This document shows positions 12,512 through 23,988 of a stretch of DNA of 64,000 nucleotides, piece after piece; the stretch's first letter is position 1, and each line of letters opens with the position of its first letter. The DNA comes from Mesocentrotus franciscanus. Its lineage: Eukaryota > Echinodermata > Echinoidea > Camarodonta > Strongylocentrotidae. Location: the NCBI GenBank assembly GCA_037976565.1, contig CP137680.1, positions 30,091,694 to 30,155,693 of the forward strand, read 5' to 3'. A model generated the notes under the pieces. The model saw nothing but the letters and a program-made list of their open reading frames with translations. It was not told the DNA's origin and made no database searches. Both the position numbers and the translations under genes were made by a program.

Positions 12512-14620
12512 GAGCTAGCTGCCACTAATGGGTGCATGTTAAAGATTTCAACACGTTTTTGTTATTCAATGGTATTCCAACAATTTCAGCAATAATTTGT
12601 GACAACATTTCGACTGTTAGGGATTTCTGTTAAGACCATGTAAGAGAAACAGGAAAAGCAGACACTATAGGCAGGTGGCCTTTATAAAGAGGTGGCCTCT
12701 AAGACAGCTTTGACTATACTTCATTTATTGAAAAATATCTTAAGAATGCAATTATGTAAAACCCTGCCTGAAATATAACAAGACAATATAGGGTGAAAAT
12801 AAATATTCAAAATAATATAAAGTCAGTAGAAAATACAATGAGCACAAACTTTAGTGGTGTATCAATAGATTCAGATTAAAAGTCATTTTGATATTTGTTC
12901 ACATAGAATCAGCAATAACAGCTTTCAAAATCAATATTTTTCATAAAAAATCAAAGAATTTCAATGTGATTCATTCCATTAAGAAATGTGCATCGTGAAT
13001 GTATATATATATCCTAAAGTGATGCGCTCACCCAAATGTCAAGCAAAACTTTAAGGATATGAATAATTGCCCTGTGTCTATTTTCCTAGACAAGGCATTT
13101 TACCTATAGTTGTCTATCCTTACCCAGGGTTACATGGCAGGGTTTATTCTTTGTAATGTGCTAAATTCCAATAACCAAAGTATGAACTACAGCCAGATTA
13201 ATAGTTTCAGAAAGTGCATATTTAATTTTTATTTGAATTATGAAAGACAGAATATTTTCCTGTCATCAATGCTGTATGGCAGTTGTTTGTAGGACTCATG
13301 GTGTCTAGGAATATACCCTTCTTTTTACTAGGGACTGCAAACCAAAGTTTACCCCATTCTATATATATATATATATATGAAACAAACAAACAAAATCATA
13401 TAAAAGAAAATATTTGTATATACATGTATATTCATCATACAAGTATGGCTATTGTTGTGATGTTGCTGTTAGTTTTTCATGATGTTACTTATACATACAG
13501 GCCAAAAAGAGCACAAAGTTTTGAAATTGATTTATTTTGTGGAGTGTTTAGTTTGAAAACATATTTGTGTACAGTACATAGATTTTATGAGAAGATGGGA
13601 AATGGAAGGAAAATATATTTGTATTTAACATACCATGATGCTTTCACTTATATATTTAATAATATTTTGCTCTTCCTTTTACCATTGATAATATTACCTT
13701 TGCATATATTTGTCTAGTGTGTGATCTTTTTCCTTGATAATGATTGTTGCTTGTATATTTCATAATAACTTTAATAGTATTTTCATTATTATGTGTAAGA
13801 TATGTAATAGAAATGATCGAGATATGTGATCAGAAAGAAAAAAGATAATGGCATTTACTATCTGTCTTTCATAACGAAAAGGTAGAAAACGTTTACAAGA
13901 TGATGTATGGTGTTACCCAGCATTCGATATCCCTGGGATATTATGCCTGTGGCTGTTGGAGTAAAAGGATCTATTCCGTCCAAATAATTATCCAGGGAAA
14001 TTCTTTGTTTTCCTGAGATGTGCAATTTAACTGTTGAATGACGTTGAGATATGATGCCTCTGCTAAATGTGTGGTCATTTGAATAGATCACATTACGTGT
14101 GGCATTCTGGGGAGAGGACCAAAGTAGATGCTATCTCACCCTTGGAATGCATTAACATAAATTGCAATTTTTTTTTTCTCAGCTCAGAATATCTCCTGAA
14201 GGAAAATATTCAATTTTTGTAAATAGTCAATTTGTAAAATCAAAGAAACATTCCCATCACTAATTGATAATGGAAAACAATTTATTAATAATCTTTTATT
14301 CTGTGAAATAGTGATGAGCTATTAAATTTACATTTTCATTTAAATATTTCTGAATCAAAATAATGTTATCAGCATGTAAACTAAGCTGGGTTTTCTTGTG
14401 GTCTTTGTACACACCTTTCCAAAAATCTGCAAAAAATCAGGTTAAATAATGAAATGTAGAATTCACTGAGGATTCATCAGGATTATACTAAATACCAAAA
14501 TGATTAAGGACAGATTATTTCTCTGGTTGCAGTCATTCTTTCCTTTGATTCTGTAATATGTTTATGCAATAAAGCCTTCTTTGAACATAGATGTAATATT
14601 TTTCTGTATAAATAAAATGA
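12512..14620 (+). other. Putative long 3' UTR with polyadenylation signals
   Basis: AT-rich sequence follows the stop codon. AATAAA occurs at 12798-12803 and again at 14568-14573, and the second is followed by T-rich sequence. Either could end the transcript of the 12241 exon. A TA run lies at 13361-13378. The 144-codon frame at 13283-13717 reads through AT-rich sequence and the TA run and is not considered a gene. RNA evidence would decide the transcript end. Confidence 0.35.
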
Positions 14621-14704
14621 TCATGCAAGTAAATTTATGAAAACGCATTTATTTATGTGCAGTTTTTGTAACGTCATTACATGAATAATTCCACAAAAAA
14701 CACC

Positions 14705-15239
14705 TTAAAGATACTATGTCCCTTTTGCAGCCAACATCAAATTCTGTAGAACTTTGCAGGAATTATGAATATGTCATGTATGTCCTATCTGTGAATTTTA
14801 AATGTTAGCAGTGTCCTAATATTCAAATTAAGGAAACCTGTTTACTTGCTAGGCTTCACTGTCAGACACTATTGAGTAACTGACTGGCTTTTTTTCATCT
14901 TTGGTAATAACAAACATAAAATGAGCTGTAAAGGGTACATGAGCATTTGTCTACATCAATAACCCACTTCTTGTAATGGCCAAAATTAAACTGATTGAAT
15001 CTTTGCGCAGCACAAAATGTACGACCATTTGGTACAATGGTCTTAAAATCAGACTATTACTTACTGATTTGGTAGCACTTAAGTCCATTCGACAACTAAT
15101 AGTCGTTATTTTCCCACTTAAAGACATTTTCAAGCCCCCCTTTTTTTAGGGAAGTTCTAAATTAGTATTATCTTTCAAATGCCGTTGGAATTTAACCTTT
15201 TCATTTTTTGGGCCTGCAAATGGGACATAGTACCTTTAA
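14705..15239. mobile_element. TTAA-ended MITE, family 2, copy 1
   Basis: It starts TTAAAGATACTATGTCCC and ends GGGACATAGTACCTTTAA, an inverted repeat of about 25 bp that continues into TTTGCAG/CTGCAAA. It matches, in opposite orientation, the copy at 33434-33903 through long interior blocks (for example GATTGAATCTTTGCGCAGCA). It has no coding capacity. The outer TTAA on both sides suggests piggyBac-like target choice (inference). Confidence 0.85.
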
Positions 15240-15295
15240 GTTGGTAACATTTTAATTTTTTACTGGAAGAAATTATACCTCTCTCTTACCTACCC

Positions 15296-15305
15296 TCTCT
15301 TCCTT

Positions 15306-15356
<51 letters not shown>

Positions 15357-15387
15357 ATCTCTGTATCTGTACCTGTCTCCCCCTCTT

Positions 15388-15429
<42 letters not shown>

Positions 15430-15430
15430 T
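15296..15430. repeat. CT microsatellite (two pure runs)
   Basis: Two long CT runs, about 15308-15354 and 15390-15426, are separated by a TATCTCTGTATCTGTACCTG spacer. Confidence 0.92.
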
Positions 15431-15431
15431 C

Positions 15432-16262
15432 TCTTCATTTCCCCGTCCTCTGCTTGTAATGAGTGAGACATGATGGATTCTGCACAGGGAAATGCAAGGT
15501 GACGGTCACGTTGTTTTTTCGACTCAATTTGGCAATAGATTTGAATAATTGCTTGCTGCACGTCTGTTGACATATCTCAGACTGATTACATCAGTGTGAT
15601 GTGATGCGAGAGCCTGCATGCAGGAAATCGTGATTCCTAATGGTACACATGGTAATTAGTAGCGTGTATAGATGCACCGTCCCCCGGGGAGTGAAGATGG
15701 TCGTGTGTTCCACCAGAACTAAAACATTACGATGGATACCACTCAACATCGCCATCAATCACTCGCAAATATTTGCCCCTCGCCCTTCGACTTTGGACTT
15801 GGCTAGAAAATGAATTACATAACGAGACTTTACGTGATTATCCCAGTAATGTCGTGTGATATCTGTTTGTGGGGGTACGATGGTGGTTGTGAGTATGAGT
15901 GTTAATATGGCATTGCTGATCTACCGCTTCCCATGATTGTGTTTTGAGTCAGCAAATATAACCAAGAATGCTGTTTGGTTTGCAGTGAGAAGTCATACTT
16001 CATCCAAACCCATACAATCTGGAGCACGCCATGAAGGGACGCCATGAAGGCAGGCCAGTGCTCTATAATCTCCCTGGTGTAAGGATGGGTAAGGTGGGGT
16101 GTCACTCGGCACATGGCGGTATTCTCATCACTCAGAATGCTTGGTTTACGGATCAACCTGTTTAATGAATTGAATTGGGTCAGCTTGCTCTGCCATTCGA
16201 CAGGATTCATCTCAAAGACAATCCCTCCCTCCTGACTACTCGCACTGCTCGGATTTCTATTC
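15432..16262. other. Anonymous non-coding stretch
   Basis: A minus-strand frame (15902-16546) runs from this stretch into the adjacent GA array. Its first half is low complexity, and the rest shows no domain that I recognise. Confidence 0.35.
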
Positions 16263-16280
16263 TTACACCCTGTGGTACAG

Positions 16281-16580
16281 ATGAGAGAGAGAGAGAGAGA
16301 GAGAGAGGGGAGGGAAGTGAGATATAGAAGGAGGGAGAGAGAGTGGGAAAGAGTGAGGGGAGAGAAGGAGGGAGGAAGAGAGAATGAGAGACAGACAGAA
16401 TGAGAGGGAGAAAAGGGAAAGAGAGGGATGGAGTGAAAAAGAAGGCTGAAAGAGAGATGAGGATGGAGAGAGAGAGACGCAGAGACAGGAGTGAGGGTGG
16501 TTGGAGCGATGCGGAGAAAGAAGGTAGAAGGTTTGTAAAAGGGCAAAAGTAAGAGAGAGAGAGAGGGGGTCAGAGAGAGA
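16281..16580. repeat. GA-rich microsatellite region
   Basis: A 300-bp purine-rich tract of GAGAGA with GGGAG variants. The minus-strand Ser/Leu/Pro frames are artefacts. Confidence 0.88.
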
Positions 16581-16599
16581 GTCGACTCTTGCTTGCAAT

Positions 16600-17416
16600 C
16601 ACTGCAGGCCCAAAATTACAGCGACGCTGACACATATATTGTTTACCTGTCAGAGAAGGTTGAGCTCCACTGAGGAAAAGTTCTTCAAGGATCGAATCGA
16701 GGATCGAATCAAGGGGGCTTAATAAGGGTGCTGGAAGGGGGACACTCCAAATAAAAAGGGGAAGTACACGGGTGTACTTTGCATGTACAGTAGAGATGAG
16801 AATCTCTTCTTGTAGTCAACAAGTTGCTGTTCAATTGGAAAGGAAAGATTTAGTTTTAGTACTTGATAAAAATCGATTCACACTTAGATTTGAACTTTTT
16901 AGTATTTCAAAATAAACCAAATTTGTATAATCATGGGAAAATGTGTTGGTGGATGAGCCAGTGAGAGGGTGATATTTAAAAAAGTGTAATAACTAATATA
17001 GTAGCCGGATTTATATCATATGATGAAGGATTAACTGGGTCTTAGCGAAATCAAGGGCTTAGATAATGAGAGGCATACAATAAAGAGTGTATGGTAAATT
17101 TAAATACACTGTACTTGATCACTTGGAAGACAATTCTTAAAAATTACTATAACTGTTCTTGGGACAGCAAATATGACCTATTTATGGCACGAACCCAGTA
17201 TCATTGTAAATGTTGTAGTTCATGTTAGAAATAAAACATTCAAGAAGCCATCAAATTTTGGATATCTGAAGAGAGCCCTGGATGTATGTAATGATTCGTG
17301 TTTTAAAATACCACATTGGGAAATCGTGCTATAAGGTTAAGTAAAAGGTGTTTAGTTGCACCAAGGAATAAATGTATAGTAGACGATTTCCGTAAAATCA
17401 AAGTTCCTTATAAACA
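16600..17416. other. Anonymous non-coding stretch
   Basis: A short direct duplication (GGATCGAATC twice, about 16690-16710) was seen. Nothing else is supported. Confidence 0.35.
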
Positions 17417-17741
17417 ATGATGATAATAATAATAATACTCAGCTTTTATATAGCGCGAATTACAATCAAGTCTCCAAACTTGAAGATTATTAGATAAGTT
17501 ATTAGATAAGTGTCCTTTGTAAGTATAAGTATTTTTTATTATTATTACCTCGGCATTAGCTGTGCTGCCATTACGGCGCTCTAGCATTCCAAGGCATTAA
17601 TTCATGCCAGGTATCAATTTACATCACCTGGGTTGAGTGTGGCAAATGTAGATCAATAAGGACATTAGTGCCGCGGCGGGACTCGAACCGCGGACCTTGT
17701 GATCGACAGTCCGGCGACGTAACCACTCGACCACGACACCT
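17417..17741 (-). mobile_element. tRNA-headed SINE, copy A (interrupted at its 5' end)
   Basis: Read on the minus strand, it opens with a tRNA-like head containing an A box (TGGTCGAGTGG) and a B box (GGTTCGAGTCC), both RNA polymerase III promoter elements. A body with ...ATCTACATTTGCCACACTC... follows. It ends GCGCTATATAAAAGC plus an ATT/ATC tail at 17417-17440. Its 5' end is cut by the foldback element at 17742, and the residual SINE head continues at 18542 (CTAC). Confidence 0.85.
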
Positions 17742-18533
17742 CGGTGCCAGGTAAAAATGTCAGAGGTAAAAATGTCAGAGGAAACAATGTCAGAGGTCAA
17801 AATGTCAGAGGTCAAAATGTCAGAGGTCAAAATGTCAGAGGTCAAAATCTCAAAGGTAAAAGTGTCAGAGGTAAAAATGTCAGAGGTAAAAATGTCAGAG
17901 GTAAAAATGTCAGAGGTAAAAATGTCAGAGGTAAAAATGTTAGAGGTAAAAATGTCAGAGGTAAAAATGACAGAGGTAAAAATGTCAGAAGAAAAAATGT
18001 CAGAGGTAAAAATGTCAGAGGTAAAAATGTCAGTAAAATGTCAGAGGTAAAAATGTCAGAGGAAAAAATGTCAGAGGAAAAAGAGGAAAAAATGTCAGAG
18101 GTAAAAATGTCGGAGATAAAAATGTCAGAGATACAAAAAAAATGTCAGGGGTAAAAATTGGTGCCGTCATAATATCTCAGCACTTTATCACACAAAATGT
18201 CGAAACGTAAGCTACTGGGCTAGTCTATTGTATTTTATAAATGACTGTATATTGTACTTCGTACATGTCCTGAGGATAATACAATGTGGAAAATAAATTT
18301 GAAACTTATATTTTGTGATCAGGTTTGCATATATTAATTTCTATCACTTTTCGATATTTTAAATTGGTTGATGTTTTAATGTTTATTTGGTTTTGAGGAA
18401 GTAGCTCTAAGTACTTTTTTCCTCTGACATTTTTACCTCTGACATTTTTACCTCTGACATTTTTTCCTCTGACATTTTTACCTCTGACATTTTTTCCTCT
18501 GACATTTTTACCTCTGACATTTTTACACCGAGC
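17742..18533. mobile_element. Foldback (TU-like) transposon with 15-bp tandem-repeat inverted ends
   Basis: The left arm (about 17751-18155) is about 27 direct copies of a 15-bp unit, AAAAATGTCAGAGGT. The right arm (about 18418-18527) is about 7 copies of its reverse complement. The outer edges CGGTG...TAAAAATG and CATTTTTACACCG are also inverted. An 8-bp direct repeat, CGACACCT, flanks it exactly (17734-17741 and 18534-18541). Because that sequence is the SINE 5' end seen intact in other copies, it is a genuine target-site duplication. The 260-bp middle segment includes GAAAATAAATTTGAAAC, like a LINE 3' end. The pentapeptide frames (MSEVK, RGKNV) in the arms are repeat artefacts. The TU-element likeness comes from knowledge of sea-urchin foldbacks and is inference. 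Confidence 0.9.
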
Positions 18534-18738
18534 CGACACCTCTACCTCTAAAGTGAAAATATACACGTGAAATCGAAAACACATGAAAAAAACATTGGGT
18601 GATGCATGATTTTTGTCAGGATACTAATTAGATTGCAAGAAATGGAGCTCCTTTGTGATATCATATATGATTGATCGAAGGTGACATTTTCATAAAATAC
18701 ATTCTAAAGAAAACATACTTGACTTGAGAGGATCAATG

Positions 18739-18812
18739 AAGACGGAGAGAGGAAGGGGAGAGGGGGAGGGGAGAGAGGGAGGGGGGAGAGAGAGAGAGAG
18801 AGAGAGAGCACG
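18739..18812. repeat. GA-rich microsatellite
   Basis: Purine tract of GGGAGAG and GAGAGA. Confidence 0.85.
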
Positions 18813-18905
18813 GGAGAGAGACGTGAAAAGGAAATCACCACATCATAGATGGTATAAGAGAACATTATTTCCCCTTATGTTCCAAGTCGTAGTCCCCGTT
18901 CTTCA

Positions 18906-19238
18906 GGGAGGTGTTTCACAAAGATCCTGTGTCGAACTTAACTCTAAGTTGGACTTAAAAATTATGGAGAGCCATTTGTAGCCTTAAAAAATATATATAT
19001 ATTCAAAAGCGAAAATTCAAGTATTTTCGATTTTTTTTTTTGGCAATTTTTTGTATTAATTCCACATCAAGAACATGAAATCTCCTTGATAATAGAAAAT
19101 ATGAATGATTTGAATCAACATTTTATGCATTTTAAAATAACTTGTAAAAAATATTTTCGTGGATGCTAATGGCTTTCCATAATTGTTAAGTCCAACTTTG
19201 AGATAAGTTCAACTTAGGATCTTTGTGAAACACCCCCC
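18906..19238. mobile_element. MITE with GGGGGTGTTTCACAAAG termini, copy 1
   Basis: It starts GGGAGGTGTTTCACAAAGAT and ends with its inverse, ATCTTTGTGAAACACCCCCC. The inverted repeats extend about 60 bp with mismatches (GTTGGACTTAAAAATTATGG versus its complement). The interior is AT-rich and non-coding. A second copy in the opposite orientation lies at 62108-62417. Confidence 0.85.
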
Positions 19239-19244
19239 TGGTAA

Positions 19245-19432
19245 GAACCTCCTTGTAGCCCAGAGAACAAGATCATCTCTTGGAGACAGAGCTTTCTCAG
19301 CTGTTGCACCGTGTTTACGAAATCAATTACCAGCTCATATACGTTCCTTAAAAACTAACTAATTTATTTTAAGTCTAACCCGAAGACAGTCCTTTTTTCG
19401 AAAGCACACAGTACGTGAATGTAATTATAAAC
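19245..19432 (+). pseudogene. LINE reverse-transcriptase C-terminal remnant
   Basis: The translation contains LGDRAFSAVAPCLRNQLP and, after a stop and frame change, KSNPKTVLFSKAH. This is the conserved region at the C-terminal end of CR1/L2/jockey-group LINE ORF2 proteins (GxRAFSxxAPxLWNxLP...FKxxLKTxLF). It is cut on the left directly by the MITE ending at 19238 and has internal stops, so it is a dead fragment. Confidence 0.75.
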
Positions 19433-19547
19433 ATATTTTGTACTATCCTGTAGTCTTTTTTTGTGTGTGTACTTCTTCCTAAATTTCTTAATTTCACAAT
19501 GCGCCTCGAAATAGTTTCACTATATAGATGGTCGGCGCAATATAAGT

Positions 19548-19563
19548 GTATATATATATATAG

Positions 19564-19641
<78 letters not shown>
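19548..19641. repeat. TA dinucleotide microsatellite
   Basis: A nearly pure TA run of more than 35 dinucleotides from about 19566, with a short TATATA prefix at 19548. The Tyr-Ile repeat frame is an artefact. Confidence 0.95.
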
Positions 19642-19642
<1 letters not shown>

Positions 19643-19689
19643 CAGAGGGAGGGGTATACGAGAGCTGTTGACTTCTTGAGGGGAAGTAC

Positions 19690-19843
19690 GGAGAGAGAGA
19701 GAGAGAGAGAGATGGGGAAGGAGAGAGCATAGCATTAAGCCTAGCCAAAAGTAACTCCCTAAAACAACACAAAGAAACAAACAAAATAATAATAATAATA
19801 CAATACAAAAGAGACAAAACAAAAGATGGAAAAGAGAGAAGAC

Positions 19844-19875
<32 letters not shown>

Positions 19876-19880
19876 GAATC
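19690..19880. repeat. Two GA runs with an AAT spacer
   Basis: GA microsatellites near 19690-19712 and 19840-19876, with an AATAATAAT run near 19785-19800. Confidence 0.85.
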
Positions 19881-20000
19881 TTTAGAGATTAGACCAGAAT
19901 ACTATTTAAAAAAGTGACATGTTTAAAAAATGGGTGGAAAGGAGGAAACGGAGAGAAGAAAAGGGGAAATTATTAAAGACATGATACAAGACACAAAATG

Positions 20001-20275
20001 GTGATAGAGGGAAGGGAGGATGGTGTTCTAGATGAAAGAGGGAATGGAGGATGTTGTTCTAGATGAAAGAGGGAAGGGAGGATGGTGTTCTAGATGATAG
20101 AGGGAAGAGAGGATGGTGTTCTAGATGAAAGAGGGAAGGGAGGATCATCATGATCATCATTTCTAGATGAAAGAGGGAAGGGAGGATGGTGTTCTAGATG
20201 AAAGAGGGAAGGGAGGATGGTGTTCTAGATGATAGAGGGAAGGGAGGATGGTGTTCTAGATGAAAGAAGAGTGGG
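20001..20275. repeat. 31-bp minisatellite, about 8 copies
   Basis: The unit is GATGAAAGAGGGAAGGGAGG followed by ATGGTGTTCTA. Copies differ by single bases (GAAAG/GATAG). One unit is interrupted by an ATCATCATGATCATCATTT insertion near 20143-20162. Confidence 0.92.
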
Positions 20276-22305
20276 TTGAGAGAAGAGATAGGTGAGGAGG
20301 ATGGATTTGCTCGGTGACAAGTAAAGTCCAAACAACCTCGTCACCCCATAATTTCTTCAAATAAACAAAAGACCGTAGGTGGAATGAGGGCAGTGTGAAT
20401 TTCTTGCTTAGGTCACATGACCTTCAATCTGATGACCTTCTTCTTGAAGGACAAACGCCGAAGACAGATGATCGTATCACTCCATCTTGATAAAAATAAG
20501 TGTTTTGTTTCATTTCCAGGAAACTTCTCTGACGACGAAACGAAGGGTTAAGGAACCCCTATAGGTAAAGGTTAAGCATAACCATACAAAATCAATTCCT
20601 TAACACATACACACAAACTAATCAAAAGCAAAAACAAAACAAAACGAAACAGAACAAAAAGAGACAAAACAAAAATTATGATTTTATATTTTCGGTGCTT
20701 TTAGCATTTAGGTCAGTATGTCTAACATTTTATCTGCAAATATGAACCTATTAGTCCTGTTGATCATTTTGTTGGAACATTTCTTTGTAAAGTGGCCTCG
20801 CCATTGCAATTACATGTAAGTATCGGGAATGTATATCATTTATTCAGAGCATCCGAGTAAAAAAGGTATTATATACCTAGTCAATAAGTTATCCTTTTGC
20901 ATACATTTGTGGATGGGATTTTTGTATATACATGCTGTAAAAATGTCGTGTTTAAATATCATATACATGACTAAGTGATAAATATTAGCTCCATACCTCG
21001 TTTGAGCCTTAATTATGAAATCAAGATTGATATACTGCTGTATCTTCTGTATACCAACAACTAATTAGATATTAGATTTTCTTCCCAGTATGAGTCATGA
21101 AGTATGCATACTTGGTATTAAAGATATATGATTGCCTTTCAATTTTCCAATTAACGTGATCAAGAAGCTTCGATAAAAAGCAACTATGTCAGGTGAATTT
21201 CCATCTAGGGCATTTTTAAGTTGAAAGATTAAGATATTTTTGATGGATCATCTGAGTGGAAGGATAAAAGCAATTCTGGGCTTTAGATGGGAAACTGCAT
21301 TTCTCGAAATTCTAGTCTCATCGCCATTTTGAAAAGGTTATCCTGCGGTTAATTGTTTAGAAAGCAATGGAAATCTGCTTTAAAATGTCATATTCACAGA
21401 AAGGCAAAAACGTAAATATATGTACATTTTGGGATCCGTATAGTGGGAATATCTCATCTCCTCTTCTATTTTTATAATAAAGTTGTCATGCATGGATTTG
21501 CTATCAAATTAGATTTGTAGGTAGTAATAATTTTCGATCGCTGGACAGTTCTTTTTTGTACTTTGTGATAATTGTATCTCTTCTCAGAACGAAAAACACT
21601 TTAATACACCTTCACTTTCTTTCAGACAAACCAGTTAGATCGTGAGTGTCTGGCTTCTTTTCTTGTTACAAACCTCTGCTGTTAGGGGCTAAAGTTGGTT
21701 GATTGTTATACGATATTTATCTGAAAGCCTGCATAAATTAGTCTCGAACACGATGCAATATCCTTATGGGGTCGCGGGGCGTTGATATGAAGGGTTCGCT
21801 TCTTTAGCCGACGGGGATGGTATCCCCATACCCATTCAAAAAATTGAATATTAGAATCGGCAAAGTCGTAATTATTGTTTGCAAAATTGTTAATTTGAGC
21901 TCTTTTGACTCTTGTCAGCAATGTTTTACTTATTTGGAAAATATTGGTGTCTTGTCTACATATTCTTCGACGTTGCACGTGACGTGACACTGTTCATGGT
22001 TGCCTTTGATTGAGTTGAGGGCTATTCTTAGTTGGGGCTATGATAGAATGAAATGAGGTTTGAGAAAAGGTAATGTCTTGAGCAGTGGTGGGGGTAGGCA
22101 AGAAGTAGCATGTTCAAAGTTAATCTTTGAACAATGTTTTATAGCCGCACATACTCCTTCAATTACAGTGTAATGTATCGTGACATTAACATGACGTCAC
22201 TAGTGATCAACCATCTATTCGGGCCATTTCAGTTATATTGCAGCAACTTACAAGAATACTGGTCATGTACATGAGATGATAGTCGGAGTAAAGCTAAACA
22301 AACCA
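20276..22305. other. Anonymous non-coding stretch
   Basis: AT-rich, with an A-rich AAAACAAAAC-type patch near 20620-20680. A 94-codon minus-strand frame (21706-21990) has mixed composition but no domain I recognise, and is left unannotated. Confidence 0.35.
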
Positions 22306-22563
22306 AGAAGAAGATGAAGAAGAAGAAGTAGAAGAAGAAGAAGAAGAAAAAGAAGAAGAAGAAGAAGAAGAAGAAGAAGAAGAAGAAGAAGAAGAAGAAG
22401 AAGAAGAAGAAGAAGAAGAAGAAGAAGAAGAAGAAGAAGAAGAAGAAGAAGAAGAAGAAGAAGAAGAAGAAGAAGAAGAAGAAGAAGAAGAAGAAGAAGA
22501 AGAAGAAGAAGAAGAAGAAGAAGAAGAAGAAGAAGAAGAAGAAGAAGAAAAAGAAGAAGAAAG
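22306..22563. repeat. Long GAA/AAG trinucleotide array
   Basis: About 250 bp of nearly pure AAG, interrupted once near 22326 (GTAG) and twice by AAA. It is among the longest perfect simple repeats in the window and in the opposite strand sense to the TTC array at 9916-10196. Confidence 0.96.
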
Positions 22564-23519
22564 GGAGGAGTCAGTTAGACAGAATAAAATTAATGGTCAA
22601 ACTCAGCCGAAGGAGCGTAAATTCCGGAGGGTTTGAAATGTTAACGATAATTTTTTTTCATAGTGAAGGTTGGAATCGAACGACTAGGAAAGGAGGAGGA
22701 TAGGGATAGGGAAAGTGAGAGAGGGTGAAAAGAAGTAGGTTTCTTTGGTTAAGGGTTCATTGGATTAAAGCGGAGCGTCGACAAAGGCAGATTTAATTGG
22801 TGATGACACCCAGGGAGTTGGTCCTGACATAGTATGATACCAACGAACAGGTGATGGGAGGCATCGATAGACAGCTAGGTTCTGCTCTTGGGATCACTCC
22901 AAGAGAGATGACCGGATTTATTTGTTTTCCCTTGTGGATTACGGACGAGATCTAGCGGCTTAAGAAGCTAACATGTTTGAAATTTGATTGGAAACGACGT
23001 GATGGGATTAGAAAAGGTCGCAGTGATCTTGAGATTAAAGGGGGAGGAGGTTAAGATGAAAGTCGGAAGCAGTGAGATGCTCTTTGGATGATCGCTCACA
23101 GGCTAAAGTGGAAATAATATGCACATCTGTCGATGAATTCATGGTTTTAAGATTTTCTAGTTACTGAATAGAAGGATTTTAAGACATTGCCCCACGACCT
23201 TCATGTGATGCGGTTGGTAGGAGCATCATGTATAATAAAAGAAGGATGGTTTATCTCACAACCCGTATTAATAAGCTTAGACCAATGAGATTACTCAATC
23301 ACGCCCACGACCTTGACGCCATATAACGCACTTTTTCTTAGCTGAGTGAGGCCTTAAACATGGACATCATTATTATATTCGTCTGGATGCCAGTACGAAC
23401 ACTTCTTGTTTAAGGACTTACGTTATGTTATGTACACTAGTTACCCTGTGTGCTCGGTTCGATGGCATTTAATTTAATGAGTCGTGAAATGAAAAGGGGA
23501 ATTTTAAATTTGAGAGCGT
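22564..23519. other. Anonymous non-coding stretch
   Basis: No exon or repeat structure is supported. Confidence 0.35.
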
Positions 23520-23939
23520 GAACGTGTCATGGTTAATACTGTGCCCAGGGTACAACGCCCAACTGTCACACAAACGGTACAGATAATTTCACTTTAAAGT
23601 GTCACGATGGAGTCCTAGAAACTGAAGAAAACGTGAAAAGGACATTCTGAAGTAGAACACTTTCACATCTACCAACGATCGTTTATACTTCATATCTCCT
23701 CGAACAGTGTGTAACGATAAATAAATAATGATACAAAAACAGACAAAAGTTTAGCTATAGTTCTATATTATCTACAATGTTAATGCTCCCACACACAGAC
23801 GTATAGAATCGCGGATTCGGGGGTGTTCCCTATGTCGAATGACAATACTTGGGAACAAAGCGAGAGACTAAGATATGAGAGAATGTGGAAAGAAACTGAT
23901 GGAATGTAACTAGAGATATAGAGTGATATGGAGGGAGGG

Positions 23940-23941
23940 AA

Positions 23942-23986
<45 letters not shown>

Positions 23987-23988
23987 TG
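23940..23988. repeat. GA microsatellite with G tract
   Basis: GAGAGA run ending in GGGGGGGGG (to about 23986). Confidence 0.9.

Noticed and set aside
15902..16598. 214- and 111-codon minus-strand frames
   Set aside because: Largely translation of a GA/CT tract. The remaining residues show no recognised domain, and splice support is lacking.
17668..17741. tRNA gene (and the similar tRNA-like stretches near 28360-28440, 32340-32410, 48030-48092)
   Set aside because: A and B boxes are present, but each is joined to the same SINE body and the acceptor-stem pairing is poor. They are SINE heads, not functional tRNA genes.
17751..18155. Array resembling a CRISPR
   Set aside because: Units are directly adjacent 15-mers without spacers, in a eukaryotic transposon arm.
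17744..18584. Pentapeptide-repeat frames (MSEVK and RGKNV)
   Set aside because: Produced by the 15-bp unit of the foldback arms. Both alternate frames are open and there is no unique sequence.
19494..19822. Frames with a Tyr-Ile repeat
   Set aside because: Translation of the TA microsatellite.
21706..21990. 94-codon minus-strand frame with mixed composition
   Set aside because: No domain or splice signals recognised. A homology search could rescue it.
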